64,000 nt of DNA from Glandiceps talaboti. Lineage: Eukaryota > Hemichordata > Enteropneusta > Spengelidae. Of the stretch, positions 1-13,150 are shown piece after piece (within the stretch, counting starts at the first letter, position 1; each line of letters starts with the position of its first letter). The notes beneath the pieces are model-generated. The model was not told where the DNA came from and ran no database searches. It saw only the letters and a list, made by a program, of their open reading frames with translations. The position numbers were made by a program, and so were the translations under genes. The stretch spans positions 7,953,598 to 8,017,597 of the forward strand of contig NC_135560.1 of assembly GCF_964340395.1 (NCBI RefSeq). The letters run 5' to 3'.

Positions 1-2333
1 TTTTAGTATATGATCAGAACAGAATTTGTGGTTATTTTTTTCTTTTTCGTTGAGGTGGCAAAAATGACAGTAAAACTACCTGATGTCGATTTTGGGTTTT
101 AAATTTCAATTTGAATGAAATCAGGTCAAGTATGACATGATGTCTTAAGCTAATGTTGTGTTTAGACTGATTCAGTTTAGCTTCAGGCCCACAGGAAAGA
201 GTGAACATGCACAACGTCACGTTTTTAATTTGAATCAATTAATGGAAAGCTTAGTGAACCAGAAATGCTTCAGGTAGGTTATTGATTGAGAATTATTTCA
301 TGTCAACGTATTGTGATTTTAGAGTCAATTTTTTATAAGTGTGTTTTATGCTAACACAGACAAACCAGGCAGGTGTTCATACTTTTTTTTATGAAATTGA
401 GGTTTCAATTCTGCTGTCTTTTGTGAATGTATTTCTTCACTTCCGAACAACAGTAGAAAAAACCGTTAGATTCATACATTGTAGATTGATACTTTATCTC
501 GTCATATTTGACAAAATGTTTTGTTTGGTAAAATTTGTGTTTGAGAAGTTTTTGAAAGACAGAAAGTTCTTTTTTTCTCAGACAGTGTATATATAGAATT
601 GACTGCATGCGTCTGTTGATTTAAAGGCCCAGTTGGGATTAGGATTTCATTTTAGGTGTGAAAAACAGTTGTTTAGCAGAGATTATAAACAGTTGTCGCA
701 GAACAATAGAATGATCCTGTGTAATACTTATGGTGGCTCCACTGATAAGATAACACTAATGCAAGAACCTAGGACTGAGTTATGGGTTTTTACGAATTCA
801 ATCATGATATGATCAGTGTTTTTGCTAAGGTTGTGGAACCCCAGTAACAGAAAGGGAGAAAGGGTAAAAATGGCAATGTTTCCCTGTAGAATCTATGGTA
901 ATTTTGTTTGGGAACCCAGGTATAAACAGAAAGGGAGAAAACATCAAAATGGCAGTAGAGACTATGGTAATTTTGTTTGGGAACCAGGTAAAATTGACAT
1001 GGAAACCACGGTAGATTTTACCTACTTACCATCCTTAGGAAAAGCACTGATGATAGATATTGAAGTTTCTTATTCCATATGAACTGAGCTATATTTTCAT
1101 TTGATGGGAAAAATAATATAATACAAAATGTGTCAGTTGAATTAATGTCATATGGTTTTTATATGTAATATATAGTATGCCATACATATCTGATGGCCAA
1201 TGCAATCCCCCCTAACAACTAATTCACTGTTCTGAAATTATACTTGTAACTTGGATATATTTGAAGGAGTTCAAAGGAGTCATTATCCTTTCATTAGGGA
1301 TGCTTGTCTGTACAAGTCATGAAATATGAAGGTTTGTCACCTTCCTCAGTGTTTTAATTAAAACATTTTAGCAACCCAGACATTTTGTACAGATTGGTAT
1401 GTTATTTCGCTCTTTGTATTACCATGTACACTGGCATTATGCCAACATAGTTACGGCACCCGTCACCGGGAAATGAGAGATTTGAGCGGTGTCCATGGTT
1501 TGATACAGAGGACGGTGGTCTCTCACCTGAGACCTTTCCATCACCTTGATCAAACTTTGAATAGGTGATTGTGATAGAGTTGTTTGTCTTGGACCACAAT
1601 CCGTACAAATATCATCACCCAGGTAGTACAAACTGTGAACAATAGGACTACAGATTTAGGCATTTGCCCATGATAGATTAGTCTTTTCAAGTAGCGCCCT
1701 GGAGAACAGTAGAGGCATGCCTGGACTTGTCCTATGAGTGTTTGAAATTGGTCAGTTAACTTACAGGTTATCTAAAGCTCTCAACCTTTGTTACCAGTAA
1801 AAATAGACTTCACGCCGTTTAAAATGAAACCACGACCTCATGCTGTTGTGCATTATAGCTATACAGTACACACACATATATATATATGAAAATTCTTATA
1901 TATTCGCCCATGACTTTGGATATAAAGGACCTATTTTCAGGGGTCATTGTTTTATCATTTAGTGATTACTCTTATCAAATTTGAAGGGAGTGACTTTAAA
2001 ATTCCAATTACATTTTATCAAAACCAAGGTTTCAACATTCACTGTCATCATCATATATATATGTACGTCTACCACATTCCATTATTTGTGGCTGATACCC
2101 ACAGAAACAAACTACACACAGTACACACAAAGCACTTGACCCAGAAATGTTACCAGATTTACTTCTACATGTGCTGGCCTCCTTAGTGTTTAATCTCACA
2201 TCATAAACTTTGAGAAACAAAATCAGTCCATTTGTAATATGAAATGAATAGTACTTGTAATACTAATAGTATCATATTAACATATAATTAATATTCATGT
2301 TTTGAAACAATAGACATTTGCATAAGTAGCGGG
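1..2333. other. Non-coding, no gene seen; short direct duplication at 848-987
   Basis: No exon with coiled-coil content or convincing splice pair was found. A module with cagaaagggagaaa, aatggca and tatggtaattttgtttggga occurs twice in a row (about 848-919 and 927-987). Related fragments occur near 8355-8405 and 14290-14400, so it belongs to a dispersed repeat. Confidence 0.6.
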
Positions 2334-2702
2334 TGTATCATAATCATATCGTATTGTATCATATATCATGTCATATCATATTGTGTCGTATCATATCATA
2401 TTGTACCGTATCGTGTCATATCGTATTGTACCGTATCATATCGTATTGTACTGTATCGTATCATATCGTATTGTACCGCATCGTATTGTATCATATCATA
2501 TCATATCATCATATTGTATTTTATCGTCTCATATTGTATTGTACTGTATCGTATCATATTGTGTCGTATCATATTGTATTGTATCATATCGTATTGTACC
2601 GTATCGTATCATCATATCGTATCATATTGTATCATATCGTATCGTATCGTATCGCATTGTTTCATATTGTATCTTATTGTATACCATATTGTATTGTTGT
2701 AT
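2334..2702. repeat. Pentanucleotide microsatellite (TATCA/TATCG/TATTG variants)
   Basis: About 370 bases made almost only of 5-bp units of the form TATYR (catat, cgtat, ttgta). Long open frames arise in several frames (SYHIVSYRIV-type) only because the repeat lacks stops. Units vary at two positions, so the array is old or gene-converted. Confidence 0.95.
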
Positions 2703-2835
2703 GTATATTCATATGCTATTGAACCAAGTCTTGGCTATCTCTGGTGTATGTTAAATTATGCCTCCACTGATTAATGATTTCATGAGATAACAGATTAAAT
2801 GTTAGATTACGCAGGTATGAATGGATTAATGACTT

Positions 2836-3118
2836 GTTGGATGGATGGATAGATAATTTTATGAATGGAATGGATGCTGGATGTAAGGAATGGATTAGTG
2901 GCTGACATATATATAGATGGATGGATGGATGGATGGATGGAATGGAATGGATGCTGGATGTATGGATGGATGGATGGATGGATGAATGGATGGATGGATG
3001 AAATGGAATGGAATGGATGCTGGATGTATGGATGGATGGATGGATGAATGGATGGAATGGAATGGAATGGATGGATGTTTGTACGGACGGATGGATGGAT
3101 GGATGGATGGATGAATGG
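2836..3118. repeat. ATGG microsatellite with higher-order repeats
   Basis: (GATG)n tracts are interrupted three times by a larger module containing aatggaatggatgctggatg, giving a higher-order period of roughly 60-70 bases. Open frames on both strands (IHPSIHPS and GWMDGWMD types) are products of the repeat. Confidence 0.95.
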
Positions 3119-5548
3119 TAGTTCAGGCTGACTGGCCATTTGGATGTAGAATTGGACATATGAATAGATTGCCTGTGAGATTGAATGGTTGTTAGCATGT
3201 CAGAATGACAGCTTGTTTAGGAGATGTATGAATTGATCAATATCTTCTGTAGTTCTTTACATTTCAAGGCCATCATAGTTGATCATGTTGAAAGTCACAT
3301 ATAACATAAAGTATGAGTTAGTTGATAGTTGTTGGTCTTGTGTGACTTAATTATCACAATGATAGATCAAGGTGACCACAGATATTGATTATTTCTTTTG
3401 TCTAAGATGTTAATAGCTAACGTAATCATTGATTCAAACCCACAAAGTTCATTCCATCAACTTATTTCTTACAAGAGAATACTGTGTCATCAAGTTGAGT
3501 ATTGTGATTGGAAATTTTAGTACTGTCTGACAGTTGCCCGTAAATTATGTAATGTCATTTGTGTCCGCAAACCAAATATTGTTCACCCTTGGGCCTTTTT
3601 GATTTTCATGTTCCTTCAAGACAGTGAAGATTTTTGAATAATGTCAATAGTATCAAGCAAAGAGAGTTTGACAAAGTCTGTCAATCTGAACACACAAAGT
3701 GTATGTTACATGTAGGTAAATAGAACCCTTGGTTGGATATCACGAAGGTTTTATTGCAACGCCTGGAAGTAAAGGTTCTGAAAAATTGAGTCAGGAAATT
3801 AAAGTGGTCAGGCTATGAATGAGGATTGGGTATTTTGTTATATTGAGTTTGGATTTTTAATTTATAAAACAATTTTATCATGGCTAATCCTACTTAAATC
3901 AACGTCAAACAACATTGACTAAGTCTGTGTTTGTAACTCAATACATTGCACCAAGCTAGAAAATGTATAAACAGTACGTAGGTAATATCCGAACTCTAAC
4001 TAATCCTTCAGAGATTTTCTTCAAAATTATGCACAAATGCACAGAAGATTACCAAATTTTTACAGCCTCGGACCTCCTGTCAACATACTGAAAACAGTCA
4101 TAATACAAAATTTCATTATCATTGTTAAGTACTGTGAGAAATTTGATTTGATATCACAGATTAAAGGAAAACATTGCAATAGGTTTCATCGTCGCAAACC
4201 ATGACCGTTTTACTGGTACCATTCTTAACGAGCCGGTCCCTACTGTATTTCGAGGTATAGCGGAAATAACAGCTCTGGTTTGCGAGAATGATAGTTTTAG
4301 GCTGAACAGAAAGCTAACAAACAGTTTCAATGATTGAGATGAAGAAACAAAGTCTGATTACAGCTAAAAGTTTATTAGTTAAAAATGAAACTTTCCATTG
4401 CTTTGATCATGCCGTCTTTTTCGACCATGAGTTCAACATATCAGACTATGAACCTTTAGTTTCCATCATCCCCAAGGAAGATCGCCTGTGAGGGGTCAAT
4501 CGAAATGTCAGAAAGTTTTTAATGAATAAATTAACTTTTAATTGTAACCAGACTTTGTTTCATCAGATCCTACATAATGTTTTCGTCAAGTTCTGGTTCT
4601 AACAACACCTGTGCCTGCACTCGACAGTTGGCCTGGTTATAGTTTTGATAAGAAATGTAATTTCAATGCCAGACTATTTTGTTTTCATAACCACCACAAC
4701 TTTAATCTAGATGCAGTTCCTGACTATGGAACTCAAGATCTCTCTGTTAGAAGCCTCTAGACTATACCCCTGCTTATCCATTCCTATGTTAATAACCAGT
4801 CTTCATTTCTCAGTGACCCAGATTAACTCAACACCTTGAAAGAATATTCAAATCAGAAAACAGTGGGATGATACTTAAATGATAAGTATCCATTCAAAGA
4901 CTGAGATTTAAACTTTATAGGTTTAAAGGTCTGATTTATGGTATGCCAGGGTATTGTCATGGCTGTAAAGCTGTTATTTGTTGTATACTGAGTAGTCTTT
5001 TAAATTGCATATATCATTTACACATCATCACTTTGTGTCAAGATTCCAACAGTAACCAGTACCTGTAGGAATGTCTTGCTGTGCTGCAAGTTGAAACCAC
5101 GAATACTGTACATGTATGTAATTTGATATCTTGGAGACTTATTTTGTTGCATTTTGTGGTGTTGTTCAGACTGGCTAAATTTGCAGACTGACGTTAAAGA
5201 AGGAGTGTTTTAAAGGTAAATGGATGTTTGTTTAAAGAACATTCTGTTTATGACACACTGTATTTTAGATGCAAGAATGAGACTCTTTCGCATTTGCAAC
5301 TGAATTCAAACCTGTAAGATATGTCTTTGCTGAAACGTTCTTTTGACTTTCATTTCCTAAGGGTAAATACTACGAGAAATGATTGTTACTCTGAAATTGA
5401 GAGGTTCAAATGATATGCTAGGCATTAGAATTTTGTTCACAGTTGTTGTTTAAAAGAAAGTATGGTGAGTTCATCAGTAAAATAAGTACAATGTAATTAC
5501 AGTAGCCTTAGTGAGACTGAGTGAAAGACAAGGATAATGACTTGTTTT
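3119..5548. other. Non-coding; contains one TTAA-element fragment (3803-3960)
   Basis: No gene seen. From TTAA at 3799-3802 the sequence reads agtggtcaggctatgaatga and continues aggattgggtattttg. It matches the left part of the inverted-repeat element at 44917-45255 (same gaggattgggtattt, aatttataaaacaattt and tttgtaactcaata blocks). No matching right end was found, so it looks truncated. A 10-bp inverted pair tcgcaaacca / tggtttgcga spans 4192-4286. Confidence 0.6.
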
Positions 5549-5951
5549 GTCTAGTTCCTGACGACCGTATTCAGATTTTATACTACGTTATCTTCATACT
5601 ATTCCATCTAGTCAATCCCGTTACTCAAGGTGTTAATTGTAGTTCAACCCCATGGTGGGCGAAGCATAAACGGCACATGTCAGTAAGTAATCCATCACTA
5701 ATTGACAGGCTGTCGTCATCGCTCATTAATATTCATTTGGTATAGCTGTTTCGACTATCGTGGGAATTTATGCAAATGTCCAACTGAAATCCACCGCCAC
5801 CTAAAATCACGTGGGGACGTGATGTCATCATGTTTATATGAACGCTGTAGGGGGGCACACATAATTCTGTGTGAGTGTAACGAGATTGACTAGACGTAAT
5901 GTGTGAAGATAACCTAGTGTAAAATTGGAATACAGTCGTCAGGAACTAGAC
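5549..5951. mobile_element. MITE-like element with near-perfect terminal inverted repeats
   Basis: The left end gtctagttcctgacgac (5549-5565) is the exact reverse complement of the right end (5935-5951). The arms stay similar for about 38 bases each. Length is about 400 bp with no transposase; a 74-codon frame inside is not convincing. No clear target duplication was seen. By structure this is a non-autonomous DNA transposon. Confidence 0.8.
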
Positions 5952-6785
5952 TATGACACGTACAGTACTTGTAAGTTGTAGTTGCAGTTGAGAGAAGTTA
6001 AAAGCAATATAGTATACTATTTTGGTGAATAATTTCTTTAAGACCGAAGTCTATCATCTGAATAGGACCTAAACAGTACACAATTTTGATAATTTTTGAA
6101 CTTTTAAAGAAAAAATGAGTCACTGTTTTCGTCAAAACTGAAGTCTATCATTTTGATTGGACTTATCTAAAAAGTGCGTAATTTTGGTAATTTTTATATA
6201 TAATAAGAAAAAACATTTTTGAAACAATTTCATCTACACCTGTATTGATAAGAGTTCAAAGCCTACCTATGACGAACTGGCAGCTGAGATATTCTGTTGC
6301 ATTATAATCGCCACTAGTTGTTCAGTCATGCATGTATGCAGACTGCCAGACTTGTTTAATCATTTTAAGATGATGCCATTAGATATTGTGTTATATATGT
6401 ATGTTGTGTTTATATTGGTATTGATCAGAACTGATTCACTTGAAGCTCTAATGCAAGCAATTTATAAAATACAAAGTGATTATTACTTTCTTTAAAATAT
6501 TAAATGTTTGGTATAAAGTAATACAGGCGTAATATTATGATGCATGAAAAGAAGATATTTGAAATTCAACTTTTTCTGAATATGTGAATATTCATAATTA
6601 GTGAAATATTAATGTACATTTTGTATTACCTGGGAAGTAATAATCTTTAATGTTGTACATGTACTCAGGCTGCAAATGGAACTTTTTTTTAAAACTGTTT
6701 TGAAACTGTTGTGTTGAATATGATGACTTAATATTTGTAATATTGTACACCCTGAACAATATTGAATCACCTGTGGGTAAATGTA
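5952..6785. repeat. Non-coding with a degenerate direct duplication (6040-6200)
   Basis: The blocks aagtctatcatctgaatagg and aagtctatcattttgattgg, each followed by a similar acagtacacaatttt or aaagtgcgtaatttt stretch, mark two copies of a unit of about 100 bases. Nothing else is recognised. Confidence 0.5.
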
Positions 6786-7085
6786 TTTATACTAATCATA
6801 ATTTTAGTTTCTGTATAGCACTTTCCTCACTCAAAGAGCTTTACAGTTATTACCCCTGGCATGGATCTATAGCAGCACAACGACCCTTTATACTTCCTCA
6901 ACTCCCTGTGGAGCATACAATCCATTGCAGCCTTTATAAGTGCATAGGATTAAAGCATTCATATTGCAACCTTTACCCTACCAGGTCCCCAGTTATACAG
7001 CTGGGTTGACTGAAGCACAGTCGTGCAACCTGCAGATTCCAAGCCAGCAACTCTAACCGTTCACCCATCATAACTCTGCATATAT
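6786..7085. repeat. Dispersed repeat of a type seen in many marine invertebrate genomes
   Basis: It begins with a tatagcactttcctcactca block and ctttacagttattacccctgg, continues with ccaggtccccagttatacag and ctgggttgactgaagcacag, and ends with aaccgttcacccatc. From memory these blocks resemble a widespread invertebrate repeat (the 'agcgcctttcc...ctttacaattattacccctgg' type). I could not check this. The open frame across it (6743-7009) looks like a by-product. Confidence 0.45.
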
Positions 7086-7566
7086 TACTCTACTATTTGT
7101 GTAGCACTTACACATTGTATGGTGCAATGTATGCAATCAAATTGAGTTTTGGGTCCACATCCAAAAATGAGAATCCCAATAAATCATGATTTCAACTTAT
7201 TACTATACTACTTATAGATAAAATAGACCTAATGTCTAATTATTGGTATTTTGACAATTTTCAATAAATTATATTATATTGCAGGTTTGTCTGAGCAAAA
7301 AAAAAATACCACCATTACAACTAAGTGCAGCTTCAAAGCCTGCTAACACAAAATTGTTCGTTTTTCAAAACAAAGTGAAAAAAAATTGTTGTATAACCAA
7401 AGGGCTGTGATTTTGAGGACAAAGGTATAAAAAGTTACCTGAAACTCTCTATTTAGTGAGATTTGAAATTACGCTGCCATGACTGATGCAGGGAGTACAG
7501 TTTTAGAATACACATATTCTATGACGAGCCAAAAAAACTGGAGAACACTTAGGCATAAAAAAAAAA

Positions 7567-7915
7567 TTGTGTGGTTCCGATTACATTCAATTTTAGAATA
7601 GGTGGGGTAGGTAGATTTTTTATTTTTATTTAAAATTTTTGTTTTTCATATGTATAGTTCAGGTAGTTATGTTATCCGTTGTTTTCCATATGGTCTCTGT
7701 GTTATTGGTTTCTTCTCATCAGATGTACAGCCATTACAGATTGAAAGAACAGTTTTATGTTGTCTTTTTAAGTTGATGTCAGTTTCCACATCCACTATTT
7801 CTTGCGAGACTTCACAATTTACACGATTTTATTATTTATTTTCTTGATACATAAAAAAAAAGTTTAGGGTCAGCGTGAAAAAAATAGGTAGGGTCGCGTA
7901 ACCGGAACCAAACAA
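7567..7915. mobile_element. MITE-like element, 18-bp imperfect terminal inverted repeats
   Basis: The left end ttgtgtggttccgattac and the reverse complement of the right end ttgtttggttccggttac match at 16 of 18 positions. The length is about 350 bp. Inside each arm is a tract with GGTAGGTAG or TAGGTAGGG. No target duplication is clear because both flanks are A/T runs. Confidence 0.65.
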
Positions 7916-9285
7916 GTTTTTTTATTAGGCCTTATGACATGTTTTTCTGAAACAAATCAACTGTGTGACATTAATTGTATATGGAATAATTCAAACTGAC
8001 AAAGTCTGTAAAACTGAACCAGTACGAGATTTTGAAGCATTTAAGGACAATAGAAAACCTTTATAGGTGAGAGTTTGATACAACTGTCGCTTTATTTAAT
8101 TTCCACTCCGTTTAATCAGATTTAGATGAAAACTATGAATGGTTACCCATAGCAGAGTTTATTCTACACAACAATTTCTCAACGCCTGATGAAATTAAAA
8201 ACAGTAACACAAAATTGTGAGAAATTGCTTTGGTATTACAGTAGACATTTATGTGTTTGTAACTTGGCAGCTGTATTCCGTCATAGTTACACATTAATTG
8301 CTGTTTATAGGAATATTTTAGGAGGACTAGAATTTCAGTAGAATTTGATGTTTTTGCTTAGATTTTGGAAACCGTGGTAACGGAAAGGAGGAAATCTAGT
8401 ATTTCCAACATTTTGCTACCTATAAAATGATATACAAGATATTTATATAAAGTTCTGAATTAACATATGCACAATAATGATTGATAGACCCTCAAGTTCC
8501 TAAAATGTGGTTTATTTTGCATAATAAAGAGTCAATATTCCGCAATGTAATTTCAATATTTCTTTGACTCAGTGTTTGAACAATTTTTTCTCAAAATTTT
8601 CTACATTGAAATGCATTTGTTGTAAATAATCTTCATTACAAGTTAGAAAAAAAATTTTCAGCTGTAGTCTGCACACACAAGTCTAAAGTTACAGAGAAAA
8701 GTGTATTTTTGGTCCTTTTGTTTTGGCGTAGGGTCTATTGTTTTTGGAAATGGATTTACTAAATTTAGGAGATATTAAGATAGAAATTTTTAAGCCCTTT
8801 CATGTTTTGAAAATTATTCCAATCGGTAGACAAAAGTCTATAGTTACAAAAAGTGTGTTTTTTCAGTCATGTAATTTTTTGAAAACGAATCTGCTATATT
8901 TAGGAGGTTACGTAGAAAATCTGAAAATGTCAAGAAATATTGTTACCATAATTAAACTGTCAGTTAACTGAGTTGTTGAATGTGACAGCTAGCTATGAGT
9001 GCAATTTACAGTCAGACTAACATAGGTTTTATTCTACTTTTAACTTCCTGAGATATCAATTATGGTGATTTTACTGGCAGTTTAGTCGACCGTGTACAGG
9101 TGTTAGTAGGTTACTAAGACACTTTTCCTGGCAACAGGTGAAAGTAATAGTCTGTGTATGCTTATTTGTGTTCTCAGTAAATAGAGCAAAGAGAAACTGA
9201 ATACTAAATGAAGTCCTAGTGATGACTAAGTGCTAGCTGCAAAGGAAGTGCATACTTTCTATGTATGTGTTACAGGCTATCGCAC
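7916..9285. other. Non-coding, no gene seen
   Basis: AT-rich. It carries single copies of a tagaccctc / agggtcta motif near 8481 and 8728, also found elsewhere in the window, and a fragment near 8640-8900 (ggtccttttg, agtctaaagttaca) related to the repeat at 11520-11730. No exon signals that fit the gene downstream. Confidence 0.5.
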
Positions 9286-9700
9286 TTTGGGTTCATACTG
9301 TAATGTAACTATTACTCTAATATTATAAATTTGTTACGTATAAAGGGTTTATCAATCACTGACTAAATTGACTCCTGGAAATTTTTCTTTGAAATTTTAC
9401 ATTTATATTTAAAATACAAGCTGATATTGATTCATTTTGTAATGTTACTATTAGCCTAAATTTTGTTATAAATCGGTTACGTATGAACGCATATACTTCA
9501 CTGACTAAAACGACCCCAGGAAATTTTCTCTGAGATTTTATGTTCAAGTTAAAAAAATAAAGAAACATATTGGTTCGTACTGTAATGTAACTATTAGCCT
9601 GATGTTATAAGTTTGTTACATATGAAGGGCTTGTATTTTACTGACAAAAAAACAACTAAAATTTTTCTCTGCGATCTAATCATTTAAATTCAGTAAATGC
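9286..9700. repeat. Three diverged tandem copies, unit about 140-150 bp
   Basis: The block tactgtaatgtaactatta, tttgttacgtat, cactgactaaa and an aggaaattttctctgagatt-like string recurs three times (starting near 9296, 9437 and 9579). The copies differ by scattered substitutions and small indels, so the duplication is old. Confidence 0.75.
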
Positions 9701-10189
9701 CATAATTATAACACATATATGAGGTGATCTACTTTAGTGAAGATTAGCTTCCATTTTCTTAATGATATTTTGGAAAGTGTAACTGAAAAAATTTATGTCT
9801 GGAAATTAATTTACTGAATGAAAAATTTCTAATCAGAGTCAAAAAGTGAACAATCATTCTCGCATTTCTTAAACATCTCTGAGACTTAAATATTTGAATT
9901 TAATAAACGTTTAAATTATGACAACTTTATTTTTAAATATATTGTGTGAAGTAAACATTTTGAGATATAAAACATGTATTCAAATAAAATTGAACACAGA
10001 AGATGGATGGTTAGTATGAGTTAAAGTGTTTGCTTGGAATGTATAAGGCTAGTGCTGATGCAGCTTGATTGCCATAAATTGTAACAACACTGGAATTACA
10101 TTTTATACCCTTGCTTAATAATATGATATAAAAACAGTAAATTGACTCTAGGGGCAGCCATTAGTTTCTATTTGTCAGACTCTAAGGTT

Positions 10190-11090
10190 CCATTTTCTTG
10201 CGAGTTCATCCTGTTGAGAAATTGGAGTTAGGAAGATCTTTGTTCTCCTGTAGTCTCAAGAATAATCATTGGTCCTTTCACCTTTTGTGAACAAAATCCT
10301 ACGGAGAAATTGAAGTTAAAAAAATCTTGAGTCCCCATAGAGTGGTCATAGGAATAATCACTAGCCATTTTACATGTAAGGGATAGTCTGAAAAAAGAAT
10401 TGTTTGGAGAAATTGAAGGTAACTAAAAACTACTAAATTCAAGGTAAGTGTATAGATGGAAGGAGACAGTGTCAGCTGATACCGGGAGTGAATGCACAAA
10501 TAATGAAATTATTAGGAAGAGTAATGTAATTGTGTAGCCATGTTAGTGGTTTGGTTCATCTCAGGTCACATTTCATGGTAAAACTAATCATCTGTCTTCA
10601 GTCAGATTACTCTGTGTTTTTCTTGATACTCTGGGAATACTATTAAACAAGAACTGGGGAAAACTTGATTTTCAACAACAATTAGTGTCTTCATAATAAG
10701 ATTGCTGTTTTTTTCATGATACTCTGGAAATACTATTCTTAAACAAGAATTGTGGAACATTTGATTTTCAACTGTACTGTAATTATAGTGTCTTCAATTG
10801 AGATTGCTGTATTTTTCCTTGACGCTGTGGGAATACTACTGTTAGACAACGGAAATGTGGAAAAATTGATTTTCAACAATAATTAGTGTCTTCAGTCAGA
10901 TTGCTCTATTTTCCATGATACTATTGGGAATACTACTGTTAGACAACTAAACTCCGGAAAATTTGATTTTCAACAATAATTAATGTCTTCTGTTTTTTCA
11001 TGATACTGTGGGAATACTACTGTTAAGTTCTGTCGAAAACTTGATTTTAACAAGTTTACCAATAGTTAGTGTCTTTAACCCTTTCATGAC
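10190..11090. repeat. Two blocks of degenerate tandem repeats, units about 100 bp
   Basis: In 10190-10430 the phrase gagaaattg(a/g)agttaa recurs three times. From about 10600 to 11090 the phrase tgatactctgggaatactat, then aacaagaa, cttgattttcaacaa and attagtgtcttca recurs about five times with changes. The phrase actctgggaatac also occurs at 11309-11332. Confidence 0.7.
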
Positions 11091-11519
11091 TAGAGACGAG
11101 TTTTAAATAATATGGGGACCCAATTTATATGCATATTTTCATAATTACAATAGTATAACTTTATTAGAAACTAACATTTCTTTAATTCCAGTCTAAAATG
11201 AAGTTGATATATGCCAAAAACTTACATAAAACAAGAATTTTGTCCGAACAATTTTGGCGGGAATGTTTTCAGTATTGAAGGGGTTAATCTATTTTTGCAT
11301 ACACAATACTCTGGGAATACATACTCTGGGAATATTACCAAAAACACTGAATTAGCAACATTTTCAAAAGGATATTGGCTTTCTGATTTTTAAAAATAAA
11401 TTTTGTAATATTTATATGTATGTGTTTTGAATTTACATTGTATATGGCAAAGTTGCAATATTGCATTAAAAGATATAATTGTGTAAAAATTAAAATAAAA
11501 AATGTATCTTTCCTCGGAT

Positions 11520-11730
11520 AGTCACATTACAAATTTCACTTTTAGAGTGCTCCACAGAGACAAATTTTCCTGAAAATCAAAATGTTTCAATTCTGTCCAA
11601 ATCTTGCGATATGAAAGCTTGTTTCTGGTCCTTTTGAAATAATTTAGGGTCTACCATCTTGTTTTTAAGGAAATCATCTAATTTCTCATTGTGAACACAG
11701 TATGCGGTGGCCATATTGGATTCTACAATT
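11520..11730 (-). repeat. Dispersed repeat, inverted copy of 33110-33360
   Basis: The reverse complement contains agaatccaatatggccaccg, then aaaggaccagaaacaagctt and gaattgaa, in the same order and spacing as 33170-33360 on the + strand. No terminal repeats were recognised. One more diverged relative may lie at 8640-8900. Confidence 0.75.
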
Positions 11731-12705
11731 ACTAAATTCTGATATGATTATGACCCCATTTGATGACCCCAGATTTTTTAATTCAATTTGACTGAGAATA
11801 GGTTGGAGTTTTCTTAACACTAAAAGCTTAGAGTTTATTTCCCAGGTGCATTCTACGTTAAATACTTTTTCAGGGTACTGTACTGATATGATTTTGATTC
11901 TCATGGTCACCCTCAACAAAACTCAGTACAATATTTATTTTTAAGAAATCAATCCAAATTTTAAGAGAAGTGATTTTGTCCATAGTCTTATAGAATTGCT
12001 GTCAGCAAGTATATTAAGTAATTTCCTTAAGTTTGAAATACTAGCAGTAAATCCTATAAAAGGCTGTAACTTGTACACTAAATTGTAAAGATAAAAAGAT
12101 TTGAGACAAAAACATCTCTGCTAGAAAAAAACATGTACCCGTACCCTGACTGCTGTGTATCTCATAAACAAACTGTTTGTATCAACCGACATATATGTAT
12201 CCTGAGTTTAACAAGTGAATTATAAAATAATGACGTATTCGTCTTCAGATTCATTGTTCTCTAATTTGATCAGTTCACAATGAAAGCATTCATGTATAAG
12301 CTTGAAAAAGTTTAATTCTCTCTTTCCCGCTTTCGCAGGACTCGGGAAGACTTCTAACATTTCTGATAGGTGAAAGTATTTTGAACTTTATCCAGTTTCA
12401 CCGACATCTGAGTTTGAAAAACATTCTTTTTTAATGTGATTCTCAAAATGGCTGCGGGGTCTTCTGTGGAAAATTTGCTTGATTTATGAATAACAGGATG
12501 TGTTACCGTGGTGATGTCAGTAGCTTAATTTATTGCTCGACACTCTGTGTTGATGGAACATGTATTTATGACATTTATAGTAAATCAACATTTCCAGAAG
12601 TGTGGGAGCTGGGTTTGTTTTGTAACTACTGTTACTAAATCCAGCTCAAAACAATGAACTCTTCACTTTCTGTGAAGAGGCCCATTTTCATACCCTACGT
12701 GCAGT

Positions 12706-13063
12706 CTTGAAGGACTAACACTACTACAACTATTTCAGCTATCCTAACTACCATTTTGATTTTTTGAATTTTCACTTGGCCTACCTGTAGTCTAACTCTT
12801 GAAGGACTAACACTACTACATCTATTTCAGCTATCCTAACTACCATGTTGATTTTTTGAATTTTCACTTGGCCTACCTGTAGTCTAACTCTTGAAGGACT
12901 AACACTACTACAACTATTTCAGCTATCCTAACTACCATGTTGAGTTTTTGAATTTTCACTTGGCCTATACCTGTAGTCTATCTCTTGAAGGACTAACACT
13001 ACTACAACTATTTCAGCTATCCTTAGAACTACCATTTTGATTTTTTGAATTTTCACTCGTCCA
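12706..13063. repeat. 92-bp tandem repeat, four copies
   Basis: Units start with cttgaaggactaacactact at 12706, 12798, 12890 and 12984 (spacing 92, 92, 94). They are nearly identical, for example catttttg versus catgttgat variants at one site. No frame is conserved. Confidence 0.92.
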
Positions 13064-13150
13064 AATTCCCATAAAAATTCAAGAAATCGAAATGGTTTGA
13101 AATGGTGTAATAGTATTAGTCCTTCAAGACTCCAGGTAGACTGCAGTTTC
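13064..13150 (-). repeat. Inverted diverged copy of the 92-bp unit
   Basis: The reverse complement of this stretch reads tctacctggagtcttgaagg, then actaatactattaca and gatttcttgaattttta, matching the order of the 92-bp unit just upstream. The array plus this copy can fold into a long hairpin, and looks like an expanded arm of an inverted-repeat element. Confidence 0.7.

Noticed and set aside
816-1082. 88-codon frame with repeated YGNFVWEP
   Set aside because: The repeat of the peptide follows a direct DNA duplication of a dispersed repeat; no start, splice or family support.
2333-2754. 129- and 128-codon open frames rich in Ser/Tyr/His/Ile/Val
   Set aside because: Artefact of a TATYR pentanucleotide repeat that lacks stop codons.
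2716-3198. 160-codon - strand frame rich in IHPSIHPS
   Set aside because: Artefact of the ATGG tetranucleotide repeat; open on both strands.
6743-7009. 88-codon open frame
   Set aside because: It lies on a dispersed non-coding repeat and shows no conserved domain.
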